A stretch of DNA of 64,000 bases from Astropecten irregularis. Lineage: Eukaryota; Echinodermata; Asteroidea; Paxillosida; Astropectinidae. Positions 12,521 to 26,200 of this stretch are shown here, in pieces. The first letter of the stretch is position 1, and every line of letters begins with the position of its first letter. The stretch covers positions 8,928,001 to 8,992,000 of the forward strand of contig OZ020244.1 of assembly GCA_963971285.1 (NCBI GenBank), written 5' to 3'. Under the pieces are notes generated by a model. The model ran no database searches and had not been told where the DNA came from. It was given only the letters and a program-made list of their open reading frames with translations. Both the position numbers and the translations under genes were made by a program.

Positions 12521-13924
12521 AGCTGTTCCGACATTTCGGATGTCGGAACAGGTTTTGTTTTTGTTCTGATTTTTAGCTGTTCCGACATTTCGGATGTCGG
12601 AACAGGTATTGATTTCGTTCGGATTTTTCATTATTCCTTCGCTCTTTTTGCTCCCATAGCTTTGTGCACAAAGTTTGTTTATTGTTTATCTCTTCTTAGC
12701 TTCTTCTGATCAGCTGTAATGAGGTATCATACGAAAGCTTATAAGCTAAGGATCATTTCGGAAAGGAAGTGATAAAATTCTCAATTAATTAGTCACGTGA
12801 CAGTCATTTGAATATTTAATTAGTAATTTTTGTTCGCAGCGTATCTCGAGAACGGCAGGAGATACGAAAATAATTCTTTTTGCAAAAGCTTAGTAACACC
12901 CTGTAGATGTGCATGCTGCCATAACATTTGTGACGTTACGTCATCATGACGTCACAACCAGAAGTTGAATTTTGACTCGAAATAACTCCAAAACGGATGG
13001 ATTTGGGCATTTAAAACCTAACAGTCTAAAAGATAGAGACAGGCTAGGGCTTTTGGAAAATATAGGTGATGACGTCATACGAGTTACACAGCGCCCTCTA
13101 CGGTTGATTAAAGATATACAGTGATTACGTAATCCGAAAATAAACAACGGATTACCGCTTAATTTGGTAAGTGTCAAGCATTGGAACACTTCCTTATGTT
13201 CGTGAAGTTTGAATGTGATAACGTCATTCAACCGGAAGTTATGTGCTTTTAAAGGAAAAATTACGTCATTATTAAAATACTATTTACTCTGTAACGGCAT
13301 ATGCTACGAAAATAACTCTTTTTCCAAAAGCTTTTTAACATCCTTTATAGTTGTGCATGCTGCAATGAAAATGGCCGCGACGTCGATCATGACGTTATAA
13401 AACTGGCTGTTTAAAAGCCCGAGATCGAGGGCCCATAATGTATGAGCATGGCGCCATGGTATGTGTGTGTACAGCCACTGCATGTGGTGCATGCTCTTTA
13501 CAGTTAATCCCCGAATGAGTTGGGACTGGTTTATCTTAAGGGAACACGCCGGCTTCAAAGATCCAAAAATGAACAATGCAGAGTATAGCACAATATTTCT
13601 ATGATATTTAATGAAGGTTTTTTGTGAAAAAAATCAGAAATATGTCGTGTAATTAAGGTTACAACACAAAAACACTATAAGGGCAAATTAAGTCAGGTAC
13701 GTATAAAGCCTTTCCAGCCTCAGCAAGTGTTAGGATGTCGCATACCAATATTTAGATGTACTGGTAGCTGTGACTTTGTTGCAGCTGCCGTATGAGAATT
13801 CCAGGAAGGCGATACATCACGTACGATGGTTTTAGCCGTACACGATGGTAAAATCATCGGCAAAACTTTAACAATTACTGAATTAGGAAAATCTGTCTGT
13901 TGAAACCATAATTAGGCATTTTAG

Positions 13925-15075
13925 AATGATTCACAAAATGTTTTTTGAGTTGACGAAATGTTTGCAACTTGACAAAATGTTTTTGGGTTGACGCAATGTT
14001 TGCGAGTTGACGTAATGTTTGCAAGTTGGCGCAATGTTTGCGAGTTGGCGCAATGTTTTGCGAGTTGAGGCAATGTTTTCGAGTTGACGAAATGTTTGCG
14101 ACTTGAAAATGTTTTCGGGTTGACGTAATGTTTTCGAGTTGACGTAATGTTTGCACGTTGGCGCAATGTTTGCGAGTAGGCGGAATGTTTGCGAGTTGAG
14201 GCAATGTTTTCGAGTTGACGTAATATTTGCGAGTTGGCGCAGTAGAGTTGACGTATATGTTTGCGAGTTGAGGCAATGTTTTACAGTTGACGCAATGTTT
14301 GCGAGTTGAGGCAATGTTTTCGAGTTGACGTAATATTTGCGAGTTGGCGCAATGTTTTAGAGTTGACGTATATGTTTGCGAGTTGACGTAATGTTTCCGA
14401 GAGTTCAAAGTTTGCGAGTTGACGCAATGTTTTAGAGTTGCAAAATGTTTGCGAGTTGAGGCAATGTTTTCGAGTTGACGAAATGTTTGCGACTTGAAAT
14501 GTTTTCGGGTTGACGTAATGTTTTCGAGTTGACGTAATGTTTGCACGTTGGCACAATGTTTGCGGGTTGGCGGAATGTTTTACAGTTGACGCAATGTTTG
14601 CAAGTTGAGGCAATGTTTTCGAGTTGACGTAATGTTTGCACGTTGGCACAATGTTTGCGGGTTGGCGGAATGTTTTACAGTTGACGCAATGTTTGCAAGT
14701 TGAGGCAATGTTTTCGAGTTGACGTAATGTTTGCGAGTTGGCGCAATGTTTTAGAGTTGACGCAGTGTTTGCGAGTTGACGCAATGTTATCGAGTTGACG
14801 TAATGTTTGCGAGTTGACGTAATGTTTCCGAGAGTTCAAGCAAATTTTTTGAGTTGCCGCAATGTTTTTGATTTTACACAATGTTTTCAAGATTATGTAA
14901 TGTTTGCGAGTTGTCACAAAGTTTTTGAGTTGACACAATGTCTGCGAGTTTACGTAATGTTTGCGAGTTGACGTTATGTTTTCAAGTTTATGTAATGTTT
15001 GCAAGTTGATGCAATGTTTTCGAGTTGATGCAATGTTTTAGAGGTGACACAACGTTTTTGAGTTGACGAAATGGT
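13925..15075. repeat. Minisatellite, about 17-bp unit (copy 2)
   Basis: Same degenerate unit as the minisatellite at 7640-8555 but about 240 bp longer; the block around 14520-14600 is repeated again at 14620-14700, showing internal expansion. Minus-strand frames across it are repeat artefacts. Confidence 0.92.
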
Positions 15076-15362
15076 AAAGTCACGGTAAAGGCAAGCATGG
15101 GCGCCAAAAAGTGCCAAAAATCGCCCAACGTGTGTGTACTGGGTCTCAGGAATGTACTGCTATGTATAAGAGGTAGGCCAGCAAGTACATGACCAGGCAC
15201 TGTTGCCACTTTAACAATTAGGTACGTGTGTATACAAGGGCATACAGATCAGACATGACGTACGTAGGATGTTGAAAGTACTGTAAGGTCTCCATTATTT
15301 TACGTGTGGAGGTTGTGTTATCAGGCTTATTTTCATTACCCCAGTTTTATCATGGAGGTATG

Positions 15363-15603
15363 GGCCCTTTTCCAAACCTCGGCTCCGGCTCTGGCTCCAG
15401 CTCCAGCTCCATTTCTTGAGTCAATTTTAAAATAACGGGTATCAAAATAGAGACTTTTGGCTGTGGTTCGGAAGTAGATTCTCTGGTTTGAAAGGGAAAA
15501 CGGAGCTTCAGCTTCAATGAAAACCCACAACCTCTATTTTCAGCATATGGATGACGGAGCCAGAGCCGGAGCCGGAGCCGGAGCCGAGGTTTGGAAAAGG
15601 GCC
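15363..15603. mobile_element. MITE with GGCCCTTTTCC termini
   Basis: GGCCCTTTTCCAAACCTCGG at the left end is inverted at the right end. GGCTCC-type hexamer runs follow the left end and precede the right end. It is absent from the matching place in the other long unit (near 8812). No clear target duplication and no coding capacity. Confidence 0.7.
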
Positions 15604-18600
15604 TTGGTTTCATATACTTGTAAATTTTGAGAGCGACAAGTGCTACGAACTTGATTCTTTTATCTGTTATATCATGTAGTTGTGTATGTTGCCACGAAAA
15701 TGACTGTGACATCATTACGATATGTCATTAATTGTACTCGAAATTTGGGTTTCCTATTTAAAGATACGTGATTGGAAGATTTTTTTTCCACGGTTAATTC
15801 TAAAATGTCTGTGAATTACTTGAATAAAAATCATTTGTCGGAGAATGTGACATTGAGACTGAAGTCACTGATATAATTGCTACGTGAAACATTAACAACT
15901 GGAATACACCAAACAGCCCTAATTATACCTCAAAACAAAAGAATAATCTTCCGCTTTGTGTGAAGTCTCGTGACCATGGCTTGCGATACGAAGGTACTTG
16001 TAGATCGTGGTCTTACGGCTCTGATCGGAGCACACCAATAGCGCCACCAAGCATTTTAACGTTATGAAAAAAGCTTTTTTGTTTGCAGTATATCTCGAGA
16101 ACGACAAATGCTATGGTAATGATTCTTTTTGCATGAGTTCTGTTAGATCCTGAAGATGTGGCATGCGGCAGTAAAAATAAATGTGATGTCACCATGACGT
16201 CATAAAAAGCTGAATTTTATTCCATATCATTAAGAATGTCTGATTGTCAGGAAACTTGGTATGTGTGATGTCTGTGCTATATACTCCAATAATGTTTTAG
16301 TAGCTTGAATGATTTATAATTTAGAATTAAATGTTTTTTGGTAAATGTTTGAGAATTGTCGAGATATGCTGGTAAATTTTACATCATGTAGTTGTGCATG
16401 CTGCCAAGAAATTTACCGTGACGTCATCATGACGTCATCAAAAATGCTGATTTAATTATTAGCAGCATATTTCGAGAACGGAAAGTGCTACGGTAATGAT
16501 TCTTTGTGTACAAGCTTTGTTTTATCATGTAGTTGTGCATGCTGCCCCAAAATTTAGTGACGTCATCATGAAGTCATAAAAAAGTAATTTTTAATTCTTT
16601 AATATTTAAACACGTGACAGCTCATTTAAATTAGTCAATTTTGTTAGCAGCGTATCTCGAGAACGATGACGTCATTAAAAAGGGTAAATTTTTTGTTAGC
16701 AGTATATCTCGAGAACGGTAAGTGATACGGTAATGGTTCTTTTTGTAAAAGCTTTGTTAGACTCTGTAGATTTGCATGCTGTTGTGAAATTAACTGTGAC
16801 TATATGACGTCATCAAAAGCATAGTTGATCTTTGCAGCATATCTTGAGAATGACAAAAGCTATGGCAATGATTCTTTTCGCAAAACCTTTTTTTATAACC
16901 TTTAGATATGCATGCTGCTTTAGAAATGACCGTGATGTCATCATGACGTCATCGGAGCTTATAAAGCTGATCAAATAAGTCGGAACAGCTCCGTGTTCGT
17001 CCACGAACACTTAAATGTCTAGTTATTATTAGCTGTTCCGACATTTCCGATGTCGGAACAGGTATTGTTTTCGTACGGATTTTTCATTATTCCTTCGCTC
17101 TTTTTGCTCCCATAGCTTTGTGCACAAAGTTTGTTTATTGTTTATCTCTCCTTAGCTTCTTCTGATCAGCTGAAATGAGGTATCATATGAAAGCTCATAA
17201 GCTAAGGATCATTCCGGAACGGAGGTGTTAAAATTCTAAATTAATTAGGCACGTGACAGCTCATTTGCATATTTAATTAGTCAATTTTGTTAGCAGCGTA
17301 TCTCGAGAACCACAAGGGCTACGAAAATGATTCTTTTTCCAAAAGCTTTGTTACATCCTGTAGTTGTGCATGCTGCCACGAAATTTACCGTGACGTAATC
17401 ATGACGTCATCAAAAATGCTGATTTTATTATTAGCAGCATATCTCGAGAACGATAAGTGCTACGGTAATGATTCTTTTTGTAAAAGCTTTGTTACATCAT
17501 GTAGTTGTGCATGCTGCCCCGAAATTTACAGTGACGTCATCATGACGTCATTTAAAAAAAGGTAATTTTTGGTTAGCAGTATATCTCGAGAACGGTGAGT
17601 GCTACGGTATTGGTTCTTTTTTTAAAAGCTTTGTTAGACCCTGTAGATTTGCATGCTGTTGTGAAATTAACTGTGACGTCATTATGACGTCATCAAAAGG
17701 CATAATTTTTGTTTGCAGCATATCTTGAGAATGACAAAAGCTATGGTAATGATTCTTTTCGCAAAAGCTTTGTTAGAAACTTTAGATGCACGCTGCTTTG
17801 TAAATGACCGTGACGTCATCATGACGTCATCGGAGCTTATAAAGCTGATCAAATAAGTCGGAACAGCTCCGTGTTCGTCCACGGACACTTAAATGTCTAG
17901 TTATTATTATTATTATTATTATTCTTTATCACCCAATTTTGTTTATTGCTTATCTCTTCTTAGCTTCTTCTGATCAGCTGACATGAGGTATCATATGAAA
18001 GCTTATCACCTAAGGATCATACTGGCACTGAGTTGAAAAAATTCTTAATTAATTAAGCACGTGACAGCTCATTTGAATATTTAATTAGTAAACTTTGTTC
18101 GCAGCATATCTCGAGAACGGCAAACGCTACGGAAATGATTCTTTTTGCAAAAGCTTTGTTTTATCATGTAGTTGTGCATGCTGCCACGAAATTTAGTGTG
18201 ACGTCATCATGACGTCATCAAAAATGCTGATTTTATTATTAGCAGCACATCTCGAGAACGGTAAGTGCTACGGTAATGATTCTTTTTGTAAAAGCTTTGT
18301 TACATCATATAGTTGTGCATGCTACCCCAAAATTTACAGTTACGTCATCATGACGTCATCAAAAAAGGTAATTTTTGGTTTATAGCAGTATATCTTGAGA
18401 ACGGTAAGTGCTACGGTATTGGTTCTTTTTTTAAAAGCTTTGTTAGACCCTGTAGATTTGCATGCTGTTGTGAAATTAACTGTGACGTCATAAAAAGGCA
18501 TAATTTATGTTTGCAGCATATCTTGAGAATGACAAAAGCTATGGTAATGATTCTTGTCACAAAAGCTTTGTTAAAAACTTTAGATGCACGCTGCTTTGTA

Positions 18601-19913
18601 AATGACCGTGACGTCATCATGACGTCATCGGAGCTTATAAAGCTGATCAAATAAGTCGGAACAGCTCCGTGTTCGTCCACGAACACTTAAATGTCTAGTT
18701 ATTATTATTATCATTATCATACTTTATCACCCAAAGTTTGTTTATTCCTAATCTTCTATAATCTTGTTCTGGTCAGCTTATATGAGGTATCATATGAAAG
18801 CTTATAAGCTGAAGTAAATGCTAAGACTGAGTTTGTTAAAATTCTTTATTTATAAGGCACGTGACAGCTCATTTGCATTTTTAATTAGTCAATTTTGTAA
18901 GCAGCGTATCTCGAGAACCACAAGGGCTACGAAAATGATTCTTTTCCCAAAAGCTTTGTTATATCCTGTAGTTGTGCATGCTGCCACGAAAATGGCTGTG
19001 ACGTCATCATGACATCATAAAATTGGCTGTTTTTAAGCCCTATGTCAGAGCATAGGCCTATTATGTGTGTGTAGTGTGTACACGTACATGTACTGTATTA
19101 CTGTATACAGTTAACCCCATTTGCAGCTGGGATTGTTTATCTCAAATGATCAGAGTCTGAGGAATGTGCTGTTATGTAAGAGGTAGGCTAGCAAGTGCAT
19201 GACCATGCACTGTTGCCACGGTAACAAGGTGTGTTAGTATTCAAGCGCATGAAAGCACATGTAGTACGATGTTGAAAGTACTGTAAAGTTCATCGTCTAG
19301 AGGATGTGTTATGAGTCTCACTTTCTGACCCAAGTTTATATGCTTATTTCTTTTGATTATTTAGTCAGTTCATGGTTAGTTTGATATTATGGAAATGACC
19401 ATGACGTCATCATGACGTCATCAAAAATGCTGATTTTATTATTAGCAGCATATCTCAAGAACGGTAAGTGCTACGGTAATGATTCTTTTTGTAAAAGCTT
19501 TGTTACATCATGTAGTTGTGCATGCTGACCCGAAATTTACAGTGACGTCATCATGACGTCATTAAGAAAGGTAATTTTTGTTTTATAGAAGTATATCTCG
19601 AGAACGGTAAGTGCTACGGTATTGGTTCTTTTTGTAAAAGCTTTGTTAGACCCTGTAGATTTGCACGCTGTTGTGAAATTAACTGTGACGTCATTATGAC
19701 GTCATCAAAAGGCATAATTTATGTTTGCAGCATATCTTGAGAATGACAAAAGCTATGGTAATGATTCTTTTCACAAAAGCTTTTTTAGAAACTTTAGATG
19801 CACGCTGCTTTGTGAATGACCGTGACGTCATCATGACGTCATCGGAGCTTATAAAGCTGATCAAATAAGTCGGAACAGCTCCGTGTTCGTCCACGAACAC
19901 TTAAATATCTAGT

Positions 19914-20164
19914 TATTATTATTATTATTAGCTGTTCCGAAATTTCTTATGTCGGAACAGGTTTTGTTTTTGTTCTGATTTTTATTATTATTATTATTAG
20001 CTGTTCCGACATTTCTGATGTCGGAACAGGTTTTGTTTTTGTTCTGATTTTTAGCTGTTCCGACATTTCTGATGTCGGAACAGGTTTTGTTTTTGTTCTG
20101 ATTTTTATTATTATTAGCTGTTCCGACATTTCTGATGTCGGAACAGGTTTTGTTTTTGTTCTGA

Positions 20165-20200
<36 letters not shown>
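19914..20200. repeat. Cluster of four palindromic 5' modules
   Basis: The module AGCTGTTCCGACATTTC plus its complement and GGTTTTGTTTTTGTTCTG occurs four times in a row (about 19929, 20000, 20055, 20114), separated by TTA runs. Smaller clusters lie at 10214-10340, 12520-12600, 23198-23310 and 25198-25380. This suggests the 5' terminus multiplies independently of the full unit. Confidence 0.75.
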
Positions 20201-20202
<2 letters not shown>

Positions 20203-23200
20203 CTTTATCACCCAAAGTTTGTTTATTCCTAATCTTCTATAATCTTGTTCTGGTCAGCTTATATGAGGTATCATATGAAAGCTTATAAGCTGAAGTTTAT
20301 TAAAAGACTGAGTTTGTTAAAATTCTTAATTAATTAGGCACGTGACAGCTCATTTGCATATTTAATTAGTCAATTTTGTTAGCAGCATATCTTGAGAACG
20401 ACTAAGGCTATGAATATGATTCTTTTTGCAAAGGCTTAGTAGCATCATGTAGTTGTGCATGCTGCCAAGAAATTTACCGTGACGTCATCATGACGTCATC
20501 AAAAATGCTGATTTTATTATTAGCAGCATATCTCGAGAACGGTAAGTGCTACGGTAATGATTCTTTTTGTAAAAGCTTTGTTACATCATGTAGTTGTGCA
20601 TGCTGCCCCGAAATTTACAGTGACGTCATCGTGACGTCATCAAAAAAGGTAATATTTGGTTTATAGCAGTATATCTCGAGAACGGTAAGTGCTACGGTAT
20701 TGGTTCTTTTTGTAAAAGCTTTGTTAGACCCTGTAGATTTGCATGCTGTTGTGAAATTAACTGTGACGTCATTATGACGTCATCAAAAGGCATAATTTAT
20801 GTTTGCAGCATATCTTGAGAATGACAAAAGCTATGGTAATGATTCTTTTCACAAAAGCTTTGTTAGAAACTGTAGATGCACGCTGCTTTGTAAATGACCG
20901 TGACGTCACCATGACGTCATCGGAGCTTATAAAGCTGATCAAATAAGTCGGAACAGCTCCGTGTTCGTCCACGAAAACTTAAATGTCTAGTTATTATTAG
21001 CTGTTCCGACATTTTCGATGTCGGAACAGGTTTTGTTTTTGTTCTGATTTTTATTATTATTATTATTATTATACTTTATCACCCAAAGTTTGTTTATTCC
21101 TGATCTCTTACTTAGCTTCTTCTGATCAGCTTAGATGAGGTATCATATGAAAGCTTATAAGCTGAAGTTAATCCTAAGACTAAGTTTTTTTAAATTCTTA
21201 ATTAATTAGGCACGTGACAGCTCATTTGCATATTTAATTAGTCAATTTTGTTAGCAGCGTATCTCGAGAACCACAAATGCTGTGAATATAATTCTTTTTC
21301 CAAAAGCTTAGTTACATCATGTAGTTGTGCATGCTGCCAAGAAATTTACCGTGACGTCATCATGACGTCATCAAAAATGCTGATTTAATTATTAGCAGCA
21401 TATCTCAAGAACGGTAAGTGCTACAGTGATGATTCTTTTTGTAAAAGCTTTGTTACATCAAATAGTTATGCATGCTGCCCCAAAATTTACAGTGACGTCA
21501 TCATGAGTCATTAAAAAAGGTTACTTTTTATTCTTTATGAATTAAGCACGTGACAGCTCATTTAAATGTTTAATTAGTCAATTTTGTTAGCAGCGTATCT
21601 CGAGAACGACTAAGGCTATGATTATGATTCTTTTTCCAAAAGCTTAGTTACATCATGTAGTTGTGCATGCTGCCAAGAAATTTACTGTGACGTCATCATG
21701 ACGTCATCAAAAATGCTGATTTTATTATTAGCAGCATAACTCGAGAACGGTAAGTGCTACGGAAATGATTCTTTTTGTAAAAGCTTTGTTACATCATGTA
21801 GTTGTGCATGCTGCCCCGAAAATTACAGTGACGTCATGACTTCATCAACAAAGGTAATTTTTGGTTAGCAGTATATCTCGAGAACGGTAAGTGATACGGC
21901 AATGGTTCTTTTTGTAAAAGCTTTGTTAGACCCTGTTGATGGAAATGATTGGGAAATGACAGTGACGTCATCAAGACGTCATTGGAGCTTATAAAGCTGA
22001 TCAAATAAGTCGGAACAGCTCCGTGTTCGTCCACGAACACTTAAATGTCTAGTTATTATTATTATTATACTTTATCACCCAAAGTTTGTTTATTCCTGAT
22101 CTCTTACTTAGCTTCTTCTGATCAGCTTAAATGAGGTATCATATGAAAGCTTATAAGCTGAAGTTAATCCTAAGACTGAGTTTGTTAACATTCTTAATTA
22201 ATTATGCACGTGACAGCTCATTTGCATATTTAATTAGTCAATTTTGTTAGCAGCGTATCTCGAGAACTACAAATGCTATGAAAATAATTCTTTTTCCAAA
22301 AGCTTTGTTACATCATGTAGTTGTGCAGGCTGCCAAGAAATTTACAGTGACGTCATCATGACCTCATCAAAAATGCTGATTTCTATTATTAGCAGAATAT
22401 CTCGAGAACGGTAAGTGCTACGGTAATGATTCTTTTTGTAAAAGCTTTATTACATCATGTAGTTGTGCATGCTGCCCCAACATTTACAATGACGTCATCA
22501 TGAAGTCATCAAAAAAGGTATTTTTTAATTCTTTAATAATTAAGCACGTGACAGCTCATTTAAATTTTTAATTAGTCAATTTTGTTAGCAGCGTATCTCG
22601 AGAACGACAAAGGCTATGAATATGATTCTTTTTCAAAGGCCTAGTTACATCATGTAAGTGTGCATGCTGCCAAGAAATTAACCGTGACGTCATCATGACG
22701 TCATCAAAAATGCTGATTTTATTTTTAGCAGCATATCTCGAGAACGGTAAGTGCTACGGTAATGATTCTTTTTGTAAAAGCTTTGTTACATCATGTTGTT
22801 GTGCATGCTGCCCCAAAATTTACAGTGACGTCATCGTGACGTCATCAAAAAAGGAAATTTTTGGTTAATAGCATTATATCTCGAGAACGGTAAGTGCTAC
22901 GGTATTGGTTCTTTTTGTAAAAGCTTTGTTAGACCCTGGAGATTTGCATGCTGTTGTGAAATTGACTGTGACGTCAATATGACGTCATCAAAAGGCATAA
23001 TTTATGTTCGCAGCATATCTTGAGAATGACAAAAGCTATGGTACTGATTCTTTTTACAAAAGCTTTGTTAGAAACTTCAGATGCACGCTGCTTTGTAAAT
23101 GACCCCTGACGTCATCATGACGTCATCGGAGCTTATAAAGTTGATCAAATTAGTCGGAACAGCTCCGTGTTCGTCCACGAACACTTAAATGTCTAGTTAG

Positions 23201-26200
23201 CTGTTCCGACATTTCTGATGTCGGAACAGGTTTTGTTTTTGTTCTGATTTTTATTAGCTGTTCCGACATTTCTGATGTCGGAACAGGTTTTGTTTTTGTT
23301 CTGATTTTTATTATTATTATTATTATACTTTATCACCCAAAGTTTGTTTATTGCTTATCTCTTCTCAGCTTCTTCTGATCAGCTTAGATGAGGTATCATC
23401 TGAAAGCTTATAAGCTAAGGATCATTTCGTAACTGAGTTGTAAAAATTCTTAATTAATTAAGCACGTGACAGCTCATTTGCATATTTAATTAGTCAATTT
23501 TGTAACCAGCGTATCTCAAGAACGGTAAATGCTACGGAAATGATTCTTTTTGCAAAAGCTTAGTTACATCATGTAGATGTGCATGCTGCCATTAAAATGG
23601 TCGTGACGTCATCATGACGTCATCAAAAGGCTGTTTTTACGAAGCATATATTTTTAAAACGACATGTGCCACGGTAATGATTCTTATTGCTCATCTTTTC
23701 TTATCTTCTTGTGATTAATAGCTTAGATGAAGTATCTTAGGAAAGCGTATATAAGCTAAGGATCATTCCCACACTAACAAAAATCCTTCATTAATAAGGC
23801 ACGTGACAGCTCATTTGCATAGTTAATTAGACTTTTTTGTAACCACCATATCTCGAGAACGACAAAGGCTATGAATATGATTCTTTTTGCAAAAGCTTAG
23901 TAGCATCATGTAGTTGTGCATGCTGCCAAGAAATTTACCATGACGTCATCATGACGTCATCAAAAATGCTGATTTTATTAATAGCAGCATATCTCGAGAA
24001 CGGTAAGTGCTACGGTAATGATTTTTTTGTAAAAGCTTTGTTACATCATGTAGTTGTGCATGCTGCCCCGAATTTTACAGTGACTTCATCATGACGTCAT
24101 CAAAAAAGGTAATTTTTGGTTTATAGCAGTATATCTCGAGAACGGTAAGTGCTACGGTATTGGTTCTTTTTGTAAAAGCTTTGTTGGAAACTTTAGATGC
24201 ACGCTGCTTTGTAAATGACCGTGACGTCATCATGACGACATCGGAGCTTATAAAGCTGATCAAATAAGTCGGAACAGCTCCGTGTTCGTCCACGAACACT
24301 TAAATGTCTAGTTATTATTATTATTAGCTGTTCCGACATTTCCGATGTCGGAACAGGTATTGTTTTCGTACGGATTTTTCATTATTCCTTCGCTCTTTTT
24401 GCTCCCATAGCTTTGTGCACAAAGTTTGTTTATTGTCTATCTCTTCTAAGCTTCTTCTGATCAGCTGAAATGAGGTATCATATGAAAGCTTATAAGCTAA
24501 GGATCATTCCGGAACGGAGGTGCTAAAATTCTTAATTAATTAGGCACGTGACAGCTCATTTGCATATTTAATTAGTCAATTTTGTTAGCAGCGTATCTCG
24601 AGAACCACAAGGGCTACGAAAATGATTCTTTTTCCAAAAGCTTTGTTACATCCTGTAGTTGTGCATGCTGCCACGAAATTTACCGTGACGTCATCATGAC
24701 GTCATCAAAAATACTGATTTTATTATTAGCAGCATATCTCGAGAACGATAAGTGCTACGGTAATGATTCTTTTTGTAAAAGCTTTGTTACATCATGTAGT
24801 TGTGCATGCTGCCCCGAAATTTACAGTGACGTCATCATGACGTCATTTAAAAAAAAGGTAATTTTTGGTTAGCAGTATATCTCGAGAACGGTGAGTGCTA
24901 CGGTATTGGTTCTTTTTTTAAAAGCTTTGTTAGACCCTGTAGATTTGCATGCTGTTGTGAAATTAACTGTGACGTCATTATGACGTCATCAAAAGGCATA
25001 ATTTATGTTTGCAGCATATCTTGAGAATGACAAAAGCTATGGTAATGATTCTTTTCGCAAAAGCTTTGTTAGAAACTTTAGATGCATGCTGCTTTGTAAA
25101 TGAACGTGACGTCATCATGACGTCATCGGAGCTTATAAAGCTGATCAAATAAGTCGGAACAGCTCCGTGTTCGAACACTTAAATGTCTAGTTATTATTAG
25201 CTGTTCTGACATTTCCGATGTCGGAACAGGTTTTGTTTTTCTTCTGATTTTTAGCTGTTCCGACATTTCTGATGTCGGAACAGGTTTTGTTTTTCTTCTG
25301 ATTTTTATTATTATTATTATTATTATTAGCTGTTCCGACATTTCTGATGTCGGAACAGGTTTTGTTTTTGTTCTGATTTTTATTATTATTATTATTATAC
25401 TTTATCACCCAAAGTTTGTTTATTCCTTATCCCTTACTTAGCTTCTTCTGATCAGCTTAAATGAGGTATCTTATGAAAGCTTATAAGCTGAAGTTAATCC
25501 TAAGACTGAGTTTGTTAAAATTCTTAATTAATTATGCACGTGACAGCTCATTTGCATATTTAATTAGTCAATTTGGTTAGCAGCATATCTTGAGAACGAC
25601 AAAGGCTATGAATATGATTCTTTTTGCAAAGGCTTAGTAGCATCATGTAGTTGTGCATGCTGCCAAGAAATTTACCGTGACGTCATCATGACGTCATCAA
25701 AAATGCTGATTTTATTATTAGCAGCATATCTCGAGAACGGTAAATGCTACGGTAATGATTCTTTTTGTAAAAGCTTTGTTACACCATGAAGTTGTGCATG
25801 CAGCCCCGAAATTTATAGTGACGTCATCATGACGTCATCAAAAAGGGTAATTTTTGGTTTATAGCAGTATATCTCGAGAACGGTGAGTGTTACGGTATTG
25901 GTTCTTTTTGTATAAGCTTTGTTAGACCCTGTAGATTTGCATGCTGTTGTGAAATTAACTGTGACGTCATTATGACGTCATCAAAAGGCATAATTTATGT
26001 TTGCAGCATATCTTGAGAATGACAAAAGCTATGGTAATGATTCTTTTCACAAAAGCTTTGTTAGAAACTTTAGATGCATGCTGCTTTGTAAATGACCGTG
26101 ACGTCATCATGACGTCATCGGAGCTTATAAAGCTGATCAAATAAGTCGGAACAGCTCCGTGTTCGTCCACGAACACTTAAATGTCTAGTTATTATTATAC

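Larger units (their letters stand above)
12521..17022 (+). repeat. Long array unit, copy 2 (4.5 kb)
   Basis: Near-identical to 5510-10209. It keeps the empty site of the 764-bp transposon near 13548, has an expanded minisatellite, and carries a 241-bp TIR insertion at 15363-15603. The pair shows a recent duplication of the whole long unit inside the array. Confidence 0.85.
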
